NCBI GenBank assembly: GCA_963585895.1
Contig: OY757917.1
Location: 99,602,274 to 99,666,273 of the forward strand
Direction of reading: 5' to 3'
Source: Sepioteuthis lessoniana
Lineage: Eukaryota > Mollusca > Cephalopoda > Myopsida > Loliginidae
Length of the DNA: 64,000 bases
The notes under the pieces were generated by a model. The model saw only the letters and a program-made list of their open reading frames with translations, did no database searches and was not told the origin of the DNA. A program made the translations under genes and the position numbers. The first letter of the stretch is position 1; every line of letters starts with the position of its first letter. This document shows positions 21,890 through 34,500 of the stretch, one piece after another.

Positions 21890-22387
21890 TCTTAAACTTT
21901 CAGAAGAGGCTCCCACCTTTGTCAGTCAATTTGTAACCTGTTCTTTCCCTTTTATCCATTCAGTTTGGACCTCCTTCTTTGCCATCATTTCCTTCTCTCT
22001 AGTTGCATCAGTTCTCAGACATTAGTCACTTACCATATTTGATGAGTTTAAGGTCTCCACCAGAGATGCATTGTCTGTTTTACAAAGGACTTCAGGCAGC
22101 CTGAATAGTCTCAGTGTCTCTTGCAGCATGGCAACTATTAATACTCCAGCTTCAGCTGCTTCACTGAGTACAAAAGTCTCTGAGGCTAATGGACTTTTTG
22201 TCACTTGGTCAAGTTTTTTTGATGACCAGCATATAGAAATCATTCTGTTTGTCGTGCCACAAGCAAAAATGATAAAACCACCCTGCGAAGATTTATCTTC
22301 CAAGCTAGCATTGGTTGCTAAAACAATATTCAAATCTGAAGGTCTTCCCAGCTGAGGAAAGGTTATGGAACCTGTCCTTGATTTCAA
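21890..22387 (-). pseudogene. Second Ty1/copia element: RNase H
   Basis: On the minus strand an open stretch reads DLNIVLATNASLEDKSSQGG (first acidic residue region, with the usual aspartate before A replaced by asparagine). It continues ISICWSSKKLDQVTKSPLAS, ETFVLSEAAEAG and CKTDNASLVETL. Beyond the stop at 22,022 the match continues to about 21,890 (RTDATREKEMMAKKEVQTEW, then LTKVGASSESLRDLL). This is the copia RNase H, which removes RNA from the replication hybrid. It is damaged but clearly ordered with the reverse transcriptase upstream. Confidence 0.87.
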
Positions 22388-23376
22388 TTTTTGAGTGTTT
22401 TGTTAACCTTGAAGAAAAATTTCACTTTTGGAAACTTTCCAGTATTACTCATCTGACACACATCAAATGCTACATCAGGTTGTGTCTGAGTGGATAACCA
22501 TATCATTTGACCAGTCAGTCTTCTTAATTCTGTCTTCTCCTTATTTTTTCTCAAAGAGCTTCCTTTCTTTATATCTATTGATGATATAGATGAAACATAT
22601 AGATTTTGGTTGATAATAATCCCATCTTTTGTTTGCCTAACACCCAATCCCAAAAGTTGAAACATTCTACTTCCATACATTCCAACATTGAATATTTTTT
22701 TCAATATTGCAATCACATATTTCTGAAACAAATCATTTCCCAGAAGACAAAGTCATCTATGTGCATTGCCAGAATACCAATCAAGTTACCAGTTGCATCA
22801 TGCCAAAGAAATAGTGTATTGTCATGTGCACTCTCTATTCATTTTAGGTTGGTTAATTTATGATAACCTCTTTTGTACCATGAGCATAGTGTATCATTTA
22901 CTCCATAAATGCATCTTTTTAACTTCCATACCTGTGACTCTAGACATATGTCAGATGGTAGTATAAGAAATATCTCTCTCTCCAACTTATCACCCAGCAG
23001 AAATGCTCAGGTTAAATCCAGACTCTATATCTGCTACTTCATAACTGAGGTTGTTAACATTATGATATACATAGTGTCAATGGTTGCATGTAGGAGAATC
23101 AGTTTTCAAGTTATGTGAATCCTCTTCATAAACACATGCAACAGAGCAGGCTTTCATTATCTTCCTTTTATCTTTGAATTTCTCTGTTATAACCCAATTT
23201 GTTGATATGCATTTCTGACCGATGTCAATCACATATTCATATACTCCATGAATTTCCATATTTTCTATCTCTCTTTTCTTTGCATCAATCACCTCTTTTG
23301 TTTGTTCTTGTTCTGACATGAGCAAAAGTACATATTCTTGACCACTTACTCTGTTACTTGAGGTAGTTCTCTCCAC
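22388..23376 (-). pseudogene. Second Ty1/copia element: reverse transcriptase
   Basis: Minus-strand pieces in order are the N-terminal GVYEYVIDIGQKCISTNWVI and KDKRKIMKACSVAC, then DSPTCNH. Near 22,760 comes MHIDDFVFW, which holds the catalytic paired aspartates. Then come QLLGLGVRQTKDGIIINQ and LRRLTGQMIWLSTQTQPDVA. The fragments lie in different frames with stops between, so the gene is dead. HIDDF in place of the usual YVDD fits the GalEa-like animal copia lineage, as I recall it. It is distinct from the element at 1-2,885. Confidence 0.87.
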
Positions 23377-25140
23377 TGATCAACATGATTCCAATTGATA
23401 CAGACTGGATTTCCATTTTTCCCTTCTGGTTCTATATTCAGCCAATGACTATATTTTCCATTTGATTTAGGCTGTGCACTTATAATCTTTCCTGTTTTCC
23501 ACTCATCACTTCCTTTCATTTTATTCCTTTCCACAACTTTGCTTCTACTTGCTTTTTTTTACTCTTGTCTTTCAATTCCTCCCTGTTGATAGGAAGACTT
23601 TTATTATGCTGTCCCACATCATCTTCCCCCAATACTTCATTTATCTCATTTTTGGCAGTTTTATTTCCTCAATTCCTTGGACTTCCAAATTCTTTGTTTG
23701 CCTTTATTAAATGACATGGATGCATCCTGTAAAATGCTCCACTATTTCTGATCAGCACACACTGACCTTCCTAACTCGATACTTTTGAAGGGCCATGCCA
23801 TCCCTTGCAGTTTTGTCTTCTATAATAGACAGTGTCACCTGTCACAAATTCTTCATCCACATAAGTCCTTACATTAGATCTCAATGCTCTCTGAATTTTT
23901 TCACTTGATTCCGCTTCTACTCACTGTATATAAAGGATTCAAATTTGTTCTTACTATCTGGTTGATGCAGCTTCCAATGCAGGTTACTGATCAGTCAAAA
24001 CTTAGGGTGTGTTTATATTAAAGCCAAACACAAGCTCATTTGGACTATGCCCCAAATGATTTTGAAGAGCATTTTTAGCACTAAATTCCCAAGATGGTGC
24101 TATTTCTGTTCCACATTTCTCATCCCCTAATGTCTTTTCCATTGATTCAGCTACTGATGGTGGTATTCCACATTACTACTACTGAATGGACTTTCCATAG
24201 CTGTAGTGCATGTTTCAATATTCAGTTTTTCATTCATCTGTCGGTATCCTTTATTGTTAAATTCTCTCTTATTTTCCATCAAAAAACACTTAGGAGGTTC
24301 AAAATATGATATCCACATTAAAGATATTTTGCAGATAATTTCTTCACTTCTTTTAGCAAAAAAGTACACAATCAGCCTACCAGCAAAGTACCTAGTGGAT
24401 GTCAATTAAGTGTAGAATCCAGTATTGGTTATGTCCATGTTCTTATAAATCTAGACATACAGTGTCATTAAACCTGTTCCCAAGAGTCAATCCAACTAAA
24501 GGTCGTAGAGAATGTTTTCTAAACCTCAGGCAAACAAAACAAGAATCACAAACATCCTTGATCAGATCCAGGAACTCCTTATCATTAAAGGCCTTACTGT
24601 CTCTAAACAAGGATATTAATTTCTTTTTTCATGCATGAGCAAATTGCCAATGTAATTTCTCAGCCTTCCTTCTTTTCTCCAGTCTTAAACATTTTTAAGG
24701 CCTTGAAGGGTAGCACAACATTCACTCGTCTTTCAGCCTCCAAAAGCATATTAGTCAATGGAAGACTATAATGTCCAGACATCATACTTTGTAATCTTAT
24801 ATATCTACCTAAAATTCTACATTTATCATTTTTGAAATCTAACAGCATTCCAGCAGTTTTCATAGATTTTTGCCTCAATAATAAAGATAAATCATTTTTT
24901 ACTATATCAGCCTCAATATATGCTCTAACACCTTTTACACCCCCTATAGTTACTAGAATTTAACTGAATTAATGGTCTTTACTTCCACTCTATCACCAAA
25001 TCAAAATGTCCTGTTAGACTTATCACTTTTTGCTAACCTTTATCTCAATCATTTAACAGGAAAATATCAAACCATAGTTTTCCGGCAACAGTCCGAAAAC
25101 AGGCTGAATCCAACACAGCCATACTCTCTCTCACAAGCTA
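23340..25140 (-). pseudogene. Second Ty1/copia element: protease and integrase
   Basis: Near 25,110-25,060 the minus strand reads AVLDSACFRTVAGKLWFDIF, which holds the aspartic protease DSA-type site. ADIVKNDLSLLLRQKSMKTA follows near 24,900. SGHYSLPLTNMLLEAE (24,780) leads into the integrase. Its core reads STRYFAGRLIVYF, then KISLMWISYFEPPKCFLMEN, where the usual aspartate of DNGGEF is glutamate. NEKLNIETCTT and MESPFSSSNVEYHHQ complete the core (24,405-24,151). The C-terminal linker is at 23,534-23,346 (EWKTGKIISAQPKSNGKYSH). Multiple stops and frameshifts are present. No gag was recognised beyond 25,140. Confidence 0.87.
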
Positions 25141-26394
25141 AGACATTTTTATATTTAAGTCATCTATAATGTTTTGATTATGTATCCATATTAAACAAGG
25201 TAAAATGTACCTGGTCTCAGTTTATGACGGTGTTGATGTTGTTTCTTGAATCAGTACAGTCATTACTTTAATGAAATTATCTTAAAAATCACAAATTTTA
25301 TAGGAGTATGTATAATTTAAACCTTAACTATATATCTTTCTTTCACTCATTGATTATCCCAAAAGGTGTGAAAATATTTGTCTCAAGGAAATAAATTAAT
25401 AGATAAAAATAAATGATCTGAGTATCATATATACATATATATAAAATGAGTGATTATTTACTTAGAATTAGAGTATCTGTATGCACTACCTAGGATCAAA
25501 GTGTACACTCTGTGAAAGTTGTTCACACCTACATATATGTATATGATACATAGTGGATTATTATTTAAGGAAACAACTTGAAATAAGGTCTATAAACTCA
25601 TATGATTTAGTCTCTGATTGCATATGGACACACTGCATAATATCATTATTAGCGTCCATCTGATATCTTTATGGAAATTGTGCTTTTAGTAAATAAATTC
25701 TTTAAACTATTTTATTTTAAACTGACTTCTAATGAATATGTATTTGCAGAATTTTAGTGCAACATTTCTAAAAGAATAAGTTTAAAAATACATTTGCAAA
25801 AAATGAAATAAACAAAAGATAAGCTTAATAATTCAAAGAAATATTATTTTAAGATTAAATTTTCTGTCTCTCTCTACTTATCTGAAACTGTTCACATCTA
25901 TATATCTATCTCTACCTGTTCCAATGTACCTCCCTCTAGCTATCTATGTCTGTTCCAACCTATTAAACACATATTGTAAATTAATTACTAGTGCCAACAC
26001 ACAAAATATCTAATTAATTTGTGCCACAACATGTACCTGCAGACACATACAGTATATATCACACAAAGAAACCTTTAAACTAAAGATAAAGGATATACTT
26101 TTTTCTAACCTAAACTTTAAAATCATAATGTTCCTCTCACCACCAAAAGACAATTTTGTCATTTTAAAGTGATTATATTTTCTTAAAGAGCACAGGGTTT
26201 GCAATTTACAAGGTTTTCAAACTGAAAAAATTTGAAAGCAATTAATTAAACTCTATGATTCAAAAACTTTGTATAAAAATCTTTGTGCTCTTCATAGATA
26301 GGTTCTATTTATAAGACCAGTAACTGAGGAAATGGTCAGGTGCATGTCAAAAGTTCTTTCATTTTTAAAGAACTCCACTTCAAAGTTGTTTGAA
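25141..26394. other. No gene seen
   Basis: AT-rich non-coding sequence. No LTR of the adjacent copia element could be paired. Confidence 0.5.
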
Positions 26395-26485
26395 ATAGAA
26401 CTGATTATTTGTATAAAAGTGAATTTGGCATTAACTAACTCATAAAGGTTGATATGCCATAAAACCCAAACAACCAACCAATCTA
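26395..26485 (+). repeat. R1 3' fragment
   Basis: Ends with GTGAATTTGGCATTAACTAA, then AAAGGTTGATATGCCATAAA and an ACC-rich tail (CAACCAACCAATC). This is the reverse complement of the R1 head and the likely true 3' end of the family. Confidence 0.7.
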
Positions 26486-26687
26486 CTTCAAAGTTTATTT
26501 CATGTATTCATCAAAAAACGAGCTATGACCCCACTATCTTACCAATATCATAAATTAAGTTGTATTGAAAGTTTTTTTTCACAGTTCCTTTCTGGTACAC
26601 ATCTAAAGAAAATGTATAAAGTAATGATATTATTAGGTATATATATATATATATATATTTATTATTTACCTGTACATTTTGTTTTAG

Positions 26688-26771
26688 AAGCTATAATGGC
26701 CGATACAAATGTTGAGATTCTAGCAATTTTCAAGTATTGTTTTAAATTAGGCCTTAAAGAATTTGGGAAGT
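26688..26771 (+). other. Candidate exon, mariner-like N-terminus
   Basis: A pyrimidine-rich tract ending TTTGTTTTAG precedes 84 bases that open with AAGCTATA and an ATG (26,695). GTAAGTAG, a strong donor, follows immediately at 26,772. The reading is MADTNVEILAIFKYCFKLGL and then KEFGK. The phrase IFKYCFKLGL resembles the start of the helix-turn-helix domain of mariner transposases of the SETMAR type. It could be a mariner fragment, or the first coding exon of a gene that captured one. No second exon was found. Confidence 0.35.
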
Positions 26772-28404
26772 GTAAGTAGATGAAACAAAATTAGATTGTA
26801 TAGATCAAAACCAGTTGAAGGGTAATGAACCATCCCTGGAAATAAAGCTCATGAGTAGATACCAATAAGTTGTTAAGTATGAAGCTTGGAAATATAAGCT
26901 AGACAAGAAGATGATCATCAGCACACAAAACATTTAAAACGGCTAGGATTATTGAAACTCACCATCAGTTAAACATTGCATAGACTTAGTTTATAAAAAA
27001 AAATGAAAATATTTTTTTATTTGTCCAAAATAATTTGCACCTAATTTCAACTCACAGACAAAAAGAATTGTAAACATTCAGACAATTATCAAACACACTA
27101 ACTTGGAATTATTTAAATTAAATTTCCCACACTCAATGAAACACTTGGTCTATGTGTTTACAACATTTTGTAATAAGTGCAGATAAAACAATCATCTTTT
27201 GATATCTATATTATATTTCAAAGAAAGTAAACTCCATTTATATTATTATTATTATTATATATTGTAGACTATCTTCCTATTCTACTGAATTTGAATATTA
27301 TCAAGTTTTTTAAGCATAAATAAAATATGATGGAAAGTAAAAGGAAGAAAAATCTAGGAAATTTCATATTAAAAAAGATTTTTTTCCTTTTTAAGGCTTC
27401 TTCTTTTTTCTTTTTTTCATAACAATAACTCCCTTTTTAATTGCATGATTTGTTTTGGGGTTTTTTTGTGACAGGTTTCAACTTATTTTTTATTAAAAAA
27501 TATTAGCATTTTCAAACACTTCTCATCATTTTTAGAAGCAAGTTTGTTGAATGTAGAATGATTAATAGCTTTAGATTAGGGTCTTTTGTTAACACAGGAC
27601 AGGACATTCCAGTGCATAATTTCTTATTATTCTATGTTATTCTGGAAATGGTGAAATTTCCTCATGAAATATTTCATATGAACAAAATACTCTGACCTTC
27701 ACCCCACCTACCTTTTGGTTCCTTAAGCAAATCAATGACATTGATCATGATTTTAGAGAACCAAATTCTTCCTGATCAGATGTAGGGGAGTGTGTTGATT
27801 TGTATCCCATTCCCTCTCCCCTGACTACCAATATACATAATTTCTGTCCCAGTCTGTTGTCACTTTCATGCATCTTTCTTAAATATTCATGAAAAGAGTT
27901 TGGGAAGTGAAGTAAAATAGATGTCAAGGGGCAAGTTGGGCGATTCTGACAGTTGAAAATAATTTGTTGACAAGACACTGCCAATCCATGAAGTTAGACC
28001 AATATATGCTCACATTGGTGTGAATATATGTCATTTATATATACAGATGAATATAATGCCCTTATATGTGTACTCATATGTATCAGTGTAAATATATGAA
28101 TGCATTTATATAGGAGATTTTGGATACATATATAGTATATGATTATAATACAAGAAACTTTCATATATTCATACAACTTTGTGGAAGGTGGATGTATGAA
28201 TGTGTAATCCCAAGTGTGTGTAAATGAATATCAATATGTACAATGTGTAAACAAAAATCATATATATATACATATATATATATATACATTTGCATAAATG
28301 TCTGTATACAGAAAATATGTCATGGAACTGTTTGAATATGTATGAGTGTGTTTGTATAGCATTGTGCCTATGAATATATGACTTTGATATATGCATACAT
28401 TTAG

Positions 28405-28463
<59 letters not shown>

Positions 28464-28736
28464 GGTAGCTTTTAGTATGTATGTTTGAACATATGTTGGA
28501 GAATAGATGGAAAAAATGGTTACTTCTTTATGTTTATTGATATTTCTAAATTGCACACATGCATACCTTGATATAACAATATACTCATGCACTGAAATAC
28601 ATACTGAACAAAAATATATACACCATAACAATGTGTCAGAGTTTATATATATCCTATTGGTTTAAAAATATTAACATAAATATATATATATCTTACACAC
28701 ACACACACACATCTGTAATACATTAATTGTATTAAA

Positions 28737-28779
<43 letters not shown>

Positions 28780-29528
28780 ACAATTTCAAAATGCTTGTAT
28801 ATGAGAGACAAATTTGTATGTTGCATATACAGCAGTTTTTAAATCATGTGTATGAGAGGTAAAAATACATTTTAATAAAATGTTATATGTGTTCATTCTT
28901 CATATATTTGTAAACATGATATTTATAAGCAAAATCAAGAAAATGTACAAGTTTATCTGGAAAAAGCTGTATGTGTACATATAAAGAACTATGTATACAC
29001 TTAAATGTGTGTGCATGTGTGATGGTTAGTGTCTCAAATCGGGTCAACCTGTACATCCAAATGCGAGCACACATTCTGGTATTTTCCCCACAGTTTCTGT
29101 GATTGATGACATGAATATATAACTCAGAATAAATAGCTTGATTTGCAGAAATTAGCTTTAAGATTTATTCCCATCATCTGAATATATTATATTGTTCTAG
29201 AGTAATGGTATCTCTACATATCACTGTTGACAATGACCTGAAATTACTTTTTACTTAGTCAACATGTTTTTTATGAGTCTCAATAGAATATGATCGCATT
29301 TAGTACATATAAATTAGATCAATATAAATAGAATCAAAATGAATAGGTAGCCTATGTTTACACTGTAAAATGAGTTATCAGTTTTCATTCTTGATTCTTT
29401 GCTGTTTATTTAATATTAATTTTCCCCTTTTTCTTTTTAGTTTTTTATAACAATGTGAAACTTAGAGTCATGAGTTTTTCTTCTGTTTTTCGTATTATCC
29501 TATCTCATATAAAAATATACTTATATAT

Positions 29529-29559
<31 letters not shown>
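26772..29559. other. No gene seen; many microsatellites
   Basis: (TA)n tracts at about 28,262-28,286, 28,408-28,461 and 28,740-28,774, with (CA)n near 28,697-28,710 and 29,530-29,549. The 79-codon open stretch on the minus strand at 27,745-27,984 is not recognised. Confidence 0.55.
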
Positions 29560-29560
<1 letters not shown>

Positions 29561-29564
29561 ATAT

Positions 29565-29998
29565 ATATTGCCCAGTTGGCTGGGGCTGTAGAATATACCG
29601 ACTGCAATTCTGCAAAGGGGTAAGACCCCCCCCACCTCACGAGTGTCCAGGATATGACAATCTGATAGTGAGGTTCCAGTGATGCTGGGGCTTTGGGGAA
29701 TGTGAAGCACCTCTTCATTCCTGTTGCTCCCAGATCCACTCTGCCCTGGCATGGTAGCACCTGATAGGGCCTTATCTATGGATTAAAAAGAACGAACGGT
29801 ATTCTTATGCTAAACTGAATTATTTGACTAAACTGAATAGCTTGAAATAGAAATGTTTTTCACAATCAAACCATACTTACATTTAAACTGCATGCTTATG
29901 CTAAACTGAATTGTTTGAAATAGAACTATTTGAAATGGATTTGGCATTAAATAACCTGCAAAGGTTGATATGCCATAAAACCCAACCAACCAACCAAC
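29565..29998 (+). repeat. R1 copy, full-length in inferred sense orientation
   Basis: Starts AATATATATTGCCCAGTTGG, then GCTGGGGCTGTAGAATATAC and a C-rich patch (GACCCCCCCCACCTC). It then contains TGGGGCTTTGGGGAATG, the central CAATTCAG-type sequence in reverse (CTAAACTGAATTGTTTG), and the tail GATTTGGCATTAAATAACC. The 3' end is CATAAAACCCAACCAACCAA. The simple tetranucleotide tail is typical of retroposed repeats. It shows no box A/B pair, so it is not an obvious tRNA SINE. Confidence 0.8.
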
Positions 29999-30060
29999 AC
30001 ACACATGCACACACACAAACATATATATATATATTTTCTGTGACATGATGAGTCAGTAAA

Positions 30061-30063
<3 letters not shown>

Positions 30064-30100
<37 letters not shown>

Positions 30101-30421
30101 GTGTGTATCAAAGACTGTAGCCTGATAAAGTTATTAATTAAATTTTGATCCAAAATTTTCCTTGTATAATGTTCAATCTATGTGATTAATGGTTAATTAA
30201 TGGTGGAACTTTTGGTTAAATGCATTGACATGAAAGAAGATTATGTTGAAAAATTGTTGGGTACACTAAATATGTTTTTCATCATACAGACTTATAGAGA
30301 CACATGTTATGTGTATATATATATAAAAGAGGTTTATTGTTCTTACTAACTCCTTTGGTGAGTTAATGGAGGACAAAATGTTGCAGTCTTGTTAAATAGT
30401 GCTAAATATCAATGATAGAGC

Positions 30422-30474
<53 letters not shown>
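30064..30474. repeat. (TA)n microsatellites
   Basis: Two long tracts, 30,064-30,097 and 30,423-30,474, with ordinary AT-rich sequence between them. Confidence 0.95.
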
Positions 30475-30475
<1 letters not shown>

Positions 30476-30476
30476 C

Positions 30477-30786
30477 ATGGTACAGTCTGTGACCCTGGGT
30501 TTCCTGCATTTTGCAATTGTCAAACAGAGTGAAGATTAAAAAAACCCGATTAATATGATAAATTTTTGTTTGAAAAGTTGGGGGTTATTCGTGTATATGT
30601 GTGCCTAAGTTTGTGTGTTATTAAATGTTTATATGTATATATATATAACAAACTTAGGTACACATACACATAAATAACCCCCACTTTTCGAATAAAAAAT
30701 TACCCATATTAAACTTTTTTTTTAAAATCTTCACCTTATCCAATGATTTCAAAATGCATAAAACCCAGGATCACAGACTGTACCAT
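30477..30786. repeat. Fold-back inverted repeat (MITE-like), about 310 bp
   Basis: The left end ATGGTACAGTCTGTGACCCT mirrors the right end AGGATCACAGACTGTACCAT. The similarity continues inward through AGTTGGGGGTTATTCGTG and TGTGCCTAAGTTTGTG to a small (TA)n centre near 30,640. Arms are about 140 bases with scattered differences and gaps. The left flank is a (TA)n tract, so a TA target site is possible. There is no coding content. Confidence 0.82.
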
Positions 30787-31159
30787 CGCCCCCAAAGCTA
30801 CCTAAAATATCAGTAGTAAATAAAAGTCCAAACGAAGAAGAAGGATTTGAACTCAGGAGCCAAGTGGAAGAAATATGTCAATATTGGTCAGTATGTCTTT
30901 AATTCCAATTTAAAATGCTGAATTTTACAAAATGTTATGCTGTATTTTGTTTGTGAAATAATGCTTAAACTATGCGTTTTAAATGTAAAGGCACGCTTAC
31001 TCTACTATAAAGCCAATTTGATATTAAGCCTATCCACATGTCAGCGAACAAGGCAGAATGTTTTTGAATATCTTCTATCGAATAATTTAAAAATTCGTAA
31101 AGAAAGCCCTAACAGTAGTTTAGAAGAAAAAGCCCAGAACGCCTAATGCTACCACAGGC

Positions 31160-31593
31160 CCCCCCCCCCCAGGGAAAAAAAAAAAAAAAAGCTCTATAAT
31201 TCCTGAAGCCTGCTAGGTCCCCAACTGTAGGAAAAAAAAAAAAAAAAAAAATGAAAAACCCAGGAAAAGTCCCTATACAGCAAAAAAAGTATAAGTCAAT
31301 ACTAGTGAAAGTCTTAAGAAAGTACCTTAATGTTGGACTTTAACTAAGTTAAAACTTAAAACAAATTCCCCCACCCTTTTTTTTTTTTTTTATGTACACA
31401 TGGGAAGCAGCATGATGTACGTAAAGGTATTTGAATAAACCAATGGACGACCAAACTCAATACCCAAATGGGTCCTGGACGTGAGTCTGACGACTTTTCA
31501 CTCAGGATCGACAGTTCGATCGGGGAACTACTGCTGCTCCTCTATAAGAGTGGCTTCTATAGAAGAGAATAAAACAGCCATCGAAAGATAACC
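31160..31593 (+). other. Likely 5' untranslated region of the RTE element
   Basis: Contains CCCCCCCCCCAGGG and two poly-A tracts, then sequence that becomes GC-richer from about 31,440 (GGACGACCAAACTCAATACC, GACTTTTCACTCAGGATCGA, ACTGCTGCTCC). Composition here resembles the ORF rather than the surroundings. The real 5' end of the element was not located. No target duplication matching the 3' side was found. Confidence 0.5.
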
Positions 31594-34500
31594 ATGACCC
31601 ACACTCAAACCACTTACACAAACCGCATCGCTCTTCGCGCGGGTAAAAAAGGGGCGCGTCCTGCTGAGGTTGGAGCCCTGGCCTCGGTGTTCGAAAAATC
31701 AGCTACAGAGCTCAAACAATCAAAACTACTAAAATGCAAGCAAACACTACAAATAGCCACATTTAACGTAAGAACCTTAAATAGAATAGGACAACTCCCA
31801 GAGCTAATCGCATCGGCCGAAGAACATAATATAGAAATAATATGCATACAAGAACACAGATACACGCACACAGAAGATATCAAATATCACGAAACTGGCA
31901 ATGGATGGTCGCTCGCCACTATATCCGCATGGAAAAACTCTGTCAACGCCGCAGTAGGAGGGGTAGGATTGCTTATAGGACCTAGAGCACTAAAAACGCT
32001 TAATAGCATAGAGAAAATACAACCTAGAATGATGGTACCTACATTTAACGGAAACCCCAGAGCAACAATCGTCTCATGCTACAGCCCGACCAATGTTAGT
32101 GAAGAAAATGAAATAGTCACCTTCTACGATGAGTTATCCTCATTAGTGCGTAGCATCCCGAAACACAACATGTCAGTCATTGGCGGAGACATGAATGCAC
32201 AAATCGGGAAAAACGGAAACAACAAATACAGCCTCCACAACACGTCAAATAGGAATGGGCAACATCTAACAGATTTCATGATAGAAAATAGATTAGCATG
32301 CCTCAATACAAACTACCAAAAAAGAGAGGGCAAACTATGGACATACACGTACGCAAACAATACTAAAGCTCAGATAGACTACGTCCTTATAAACAAGAAA
32401 TGGAAGAATAGTGCATTGAATTGCGAGGCATACTCCTCTTTTGAGGGTATGTCCACCGATCACCGAATAGTCACGGCAAAAATACGGTTAAGCCTACGAA
32501 AAAACGACAAACGAACAGCGACCACCAAACAATATGACTGGGCCCTATTAAACAACAAAGATGTAAGAGATAAATACGTATTAGAATTAAGAAACAGATT
32601 CGAAACACTACAAGAAAAGACGGAAAAAAGTACACCAAACGACGAATACGAAAATTTCGTCAATGCACACCTTGAGGCAGCAGCAAAATACATTCCAACA
32701 AAAATTAAAACTAAATATAGAGTCCCCTGGGAAACTTTAGCGGTGAGAGAAAAACGTGCACTAGTGAAAACAGCCTCCAAAAACTATCGAAAAAACCCAA
32801 CAAACACAAATGCCTTAAAACTAAAAACGGCACAATATCAATTAGCAGGCATATATATAAAGGAACAGACAGAATACATTCAAAATCAGATAGATAAGAT
32901 TAGAGACTCGGTGGAAGATAGACAATCTAGAATTGCCTGGCAAACAATAAACGAAGTGAGCAGAAGAAAGAACACAGCCAAAGCAAAACTTAAAGCAGCA
33001 AACCAACAAGAAAGAATAAAACTGTGGAAACAGCACTTCGAAAACTTACTTGGAAACCCACCAAAAATAACGCCTGAACCAATCACCAGAATAATTAGCA
33101 AACAATTAGACATTAAACTTGGACCGTTCACACAAGAAGAACTCGACTCGGTTCTCAGAAAAATTAAAAATAGGAAAGCTGCAGGACTGGACGAAATTCC
33201 CCCGGAAGTATGGAAGACCAGACAATTCGACGACATACTGCTCCGACACTGCAACGCAGTATACAATCAAAATCCGATAGATAGATGGACGAAGGGATGC
33301 ATACTCCCCTTCCCTAAAAAGGGGGACCTCGGATTAGCCAAAAACTACCGAGGCATAACACTTACATCCATAGCTGCCAAAATCTACAATGCCCTACTAC
33401 GAAACCGAATAGAACCCAAAATCGACAACATACTTAGAAAAAACCAAAATGGCTTCCGAAGAAATAGATCCACGACCTCACAAATATTAACCATCCGCAG
33501 AATCCTTGAAGGTGTACGGGCAAAGAACCTACAAGCGACATTAATATTTGTCGACTTTACCAAGGCTTTCGACTCCATTCACAGAGGAAAGATGGAACAA
33601 ATCCTACTAGCGTACGGCATACCTAAAGAAACCGTAGCGGCAATAACGATTCTCTATAGAAACACTAAAGTAAAAGTACGATCACCAGATGGAGACACAG
33701 AATACTTCGACATAGTAGCAGGAGTACTACAAGGAGACACGCTGGCTCCGTATCTCTTTATCATTTGTCTAGACTACGTACTTAGAACATCGATTGACAA
33801 AATCAAAGAGAATGGCTTCGAACTGACGAAGAAAAGAAGCAGAAGATACCCCGCAACAACAATTACCGACGCCGACTACGCCGATGACATAGCGATACTG
33901 GCAAATACACCTGACCAAGCCGAAACACTTCTGCATAGTTTGGAACGAGCAGCAGCAAGCATAGGCCTCCATGTTAATGCACACAAAACGGAATATATGT
34001 GCTATAACCAAACGGGGGACATCTCCACTCTAGAAGGAACCCCTCTTAAACTAGTAGACAAATTCACGTACCTAGGAAGCAGCGTCGAATCAACCGAAAA
34101 GGACATCAAAACGAGGTTAACGAAAGCATGGACAGCTATCAATAGGCTATCGACTATATGGAAATCAGACCTAACCGATAAAATGAAACGCAGTTTCTTC
34201 CAGGCAGCGGTCACATCGATACTGCTATATGGATGCACTACATGGACGCTAACAAAACGGCTGGAGAAGAAACTAGATGGCAATTACACAAGAATGCTGC
34301 GTGCAATCCTCAACAAGTCCTGGCAGCAACACCCCACAAGACACCAACTGTACGGCCACCTGCCCCCTATCACGAAAACTATTCAAGTTAGGCGAACCAG
34401 ACATGCAGGACATTGCTGGAGAAGCAGAGATGAACTCATAAGAGATGTACTCTTATGGATCCCCACACACGGCCGCGCAAAAGCAGGACGACCAGCACGA

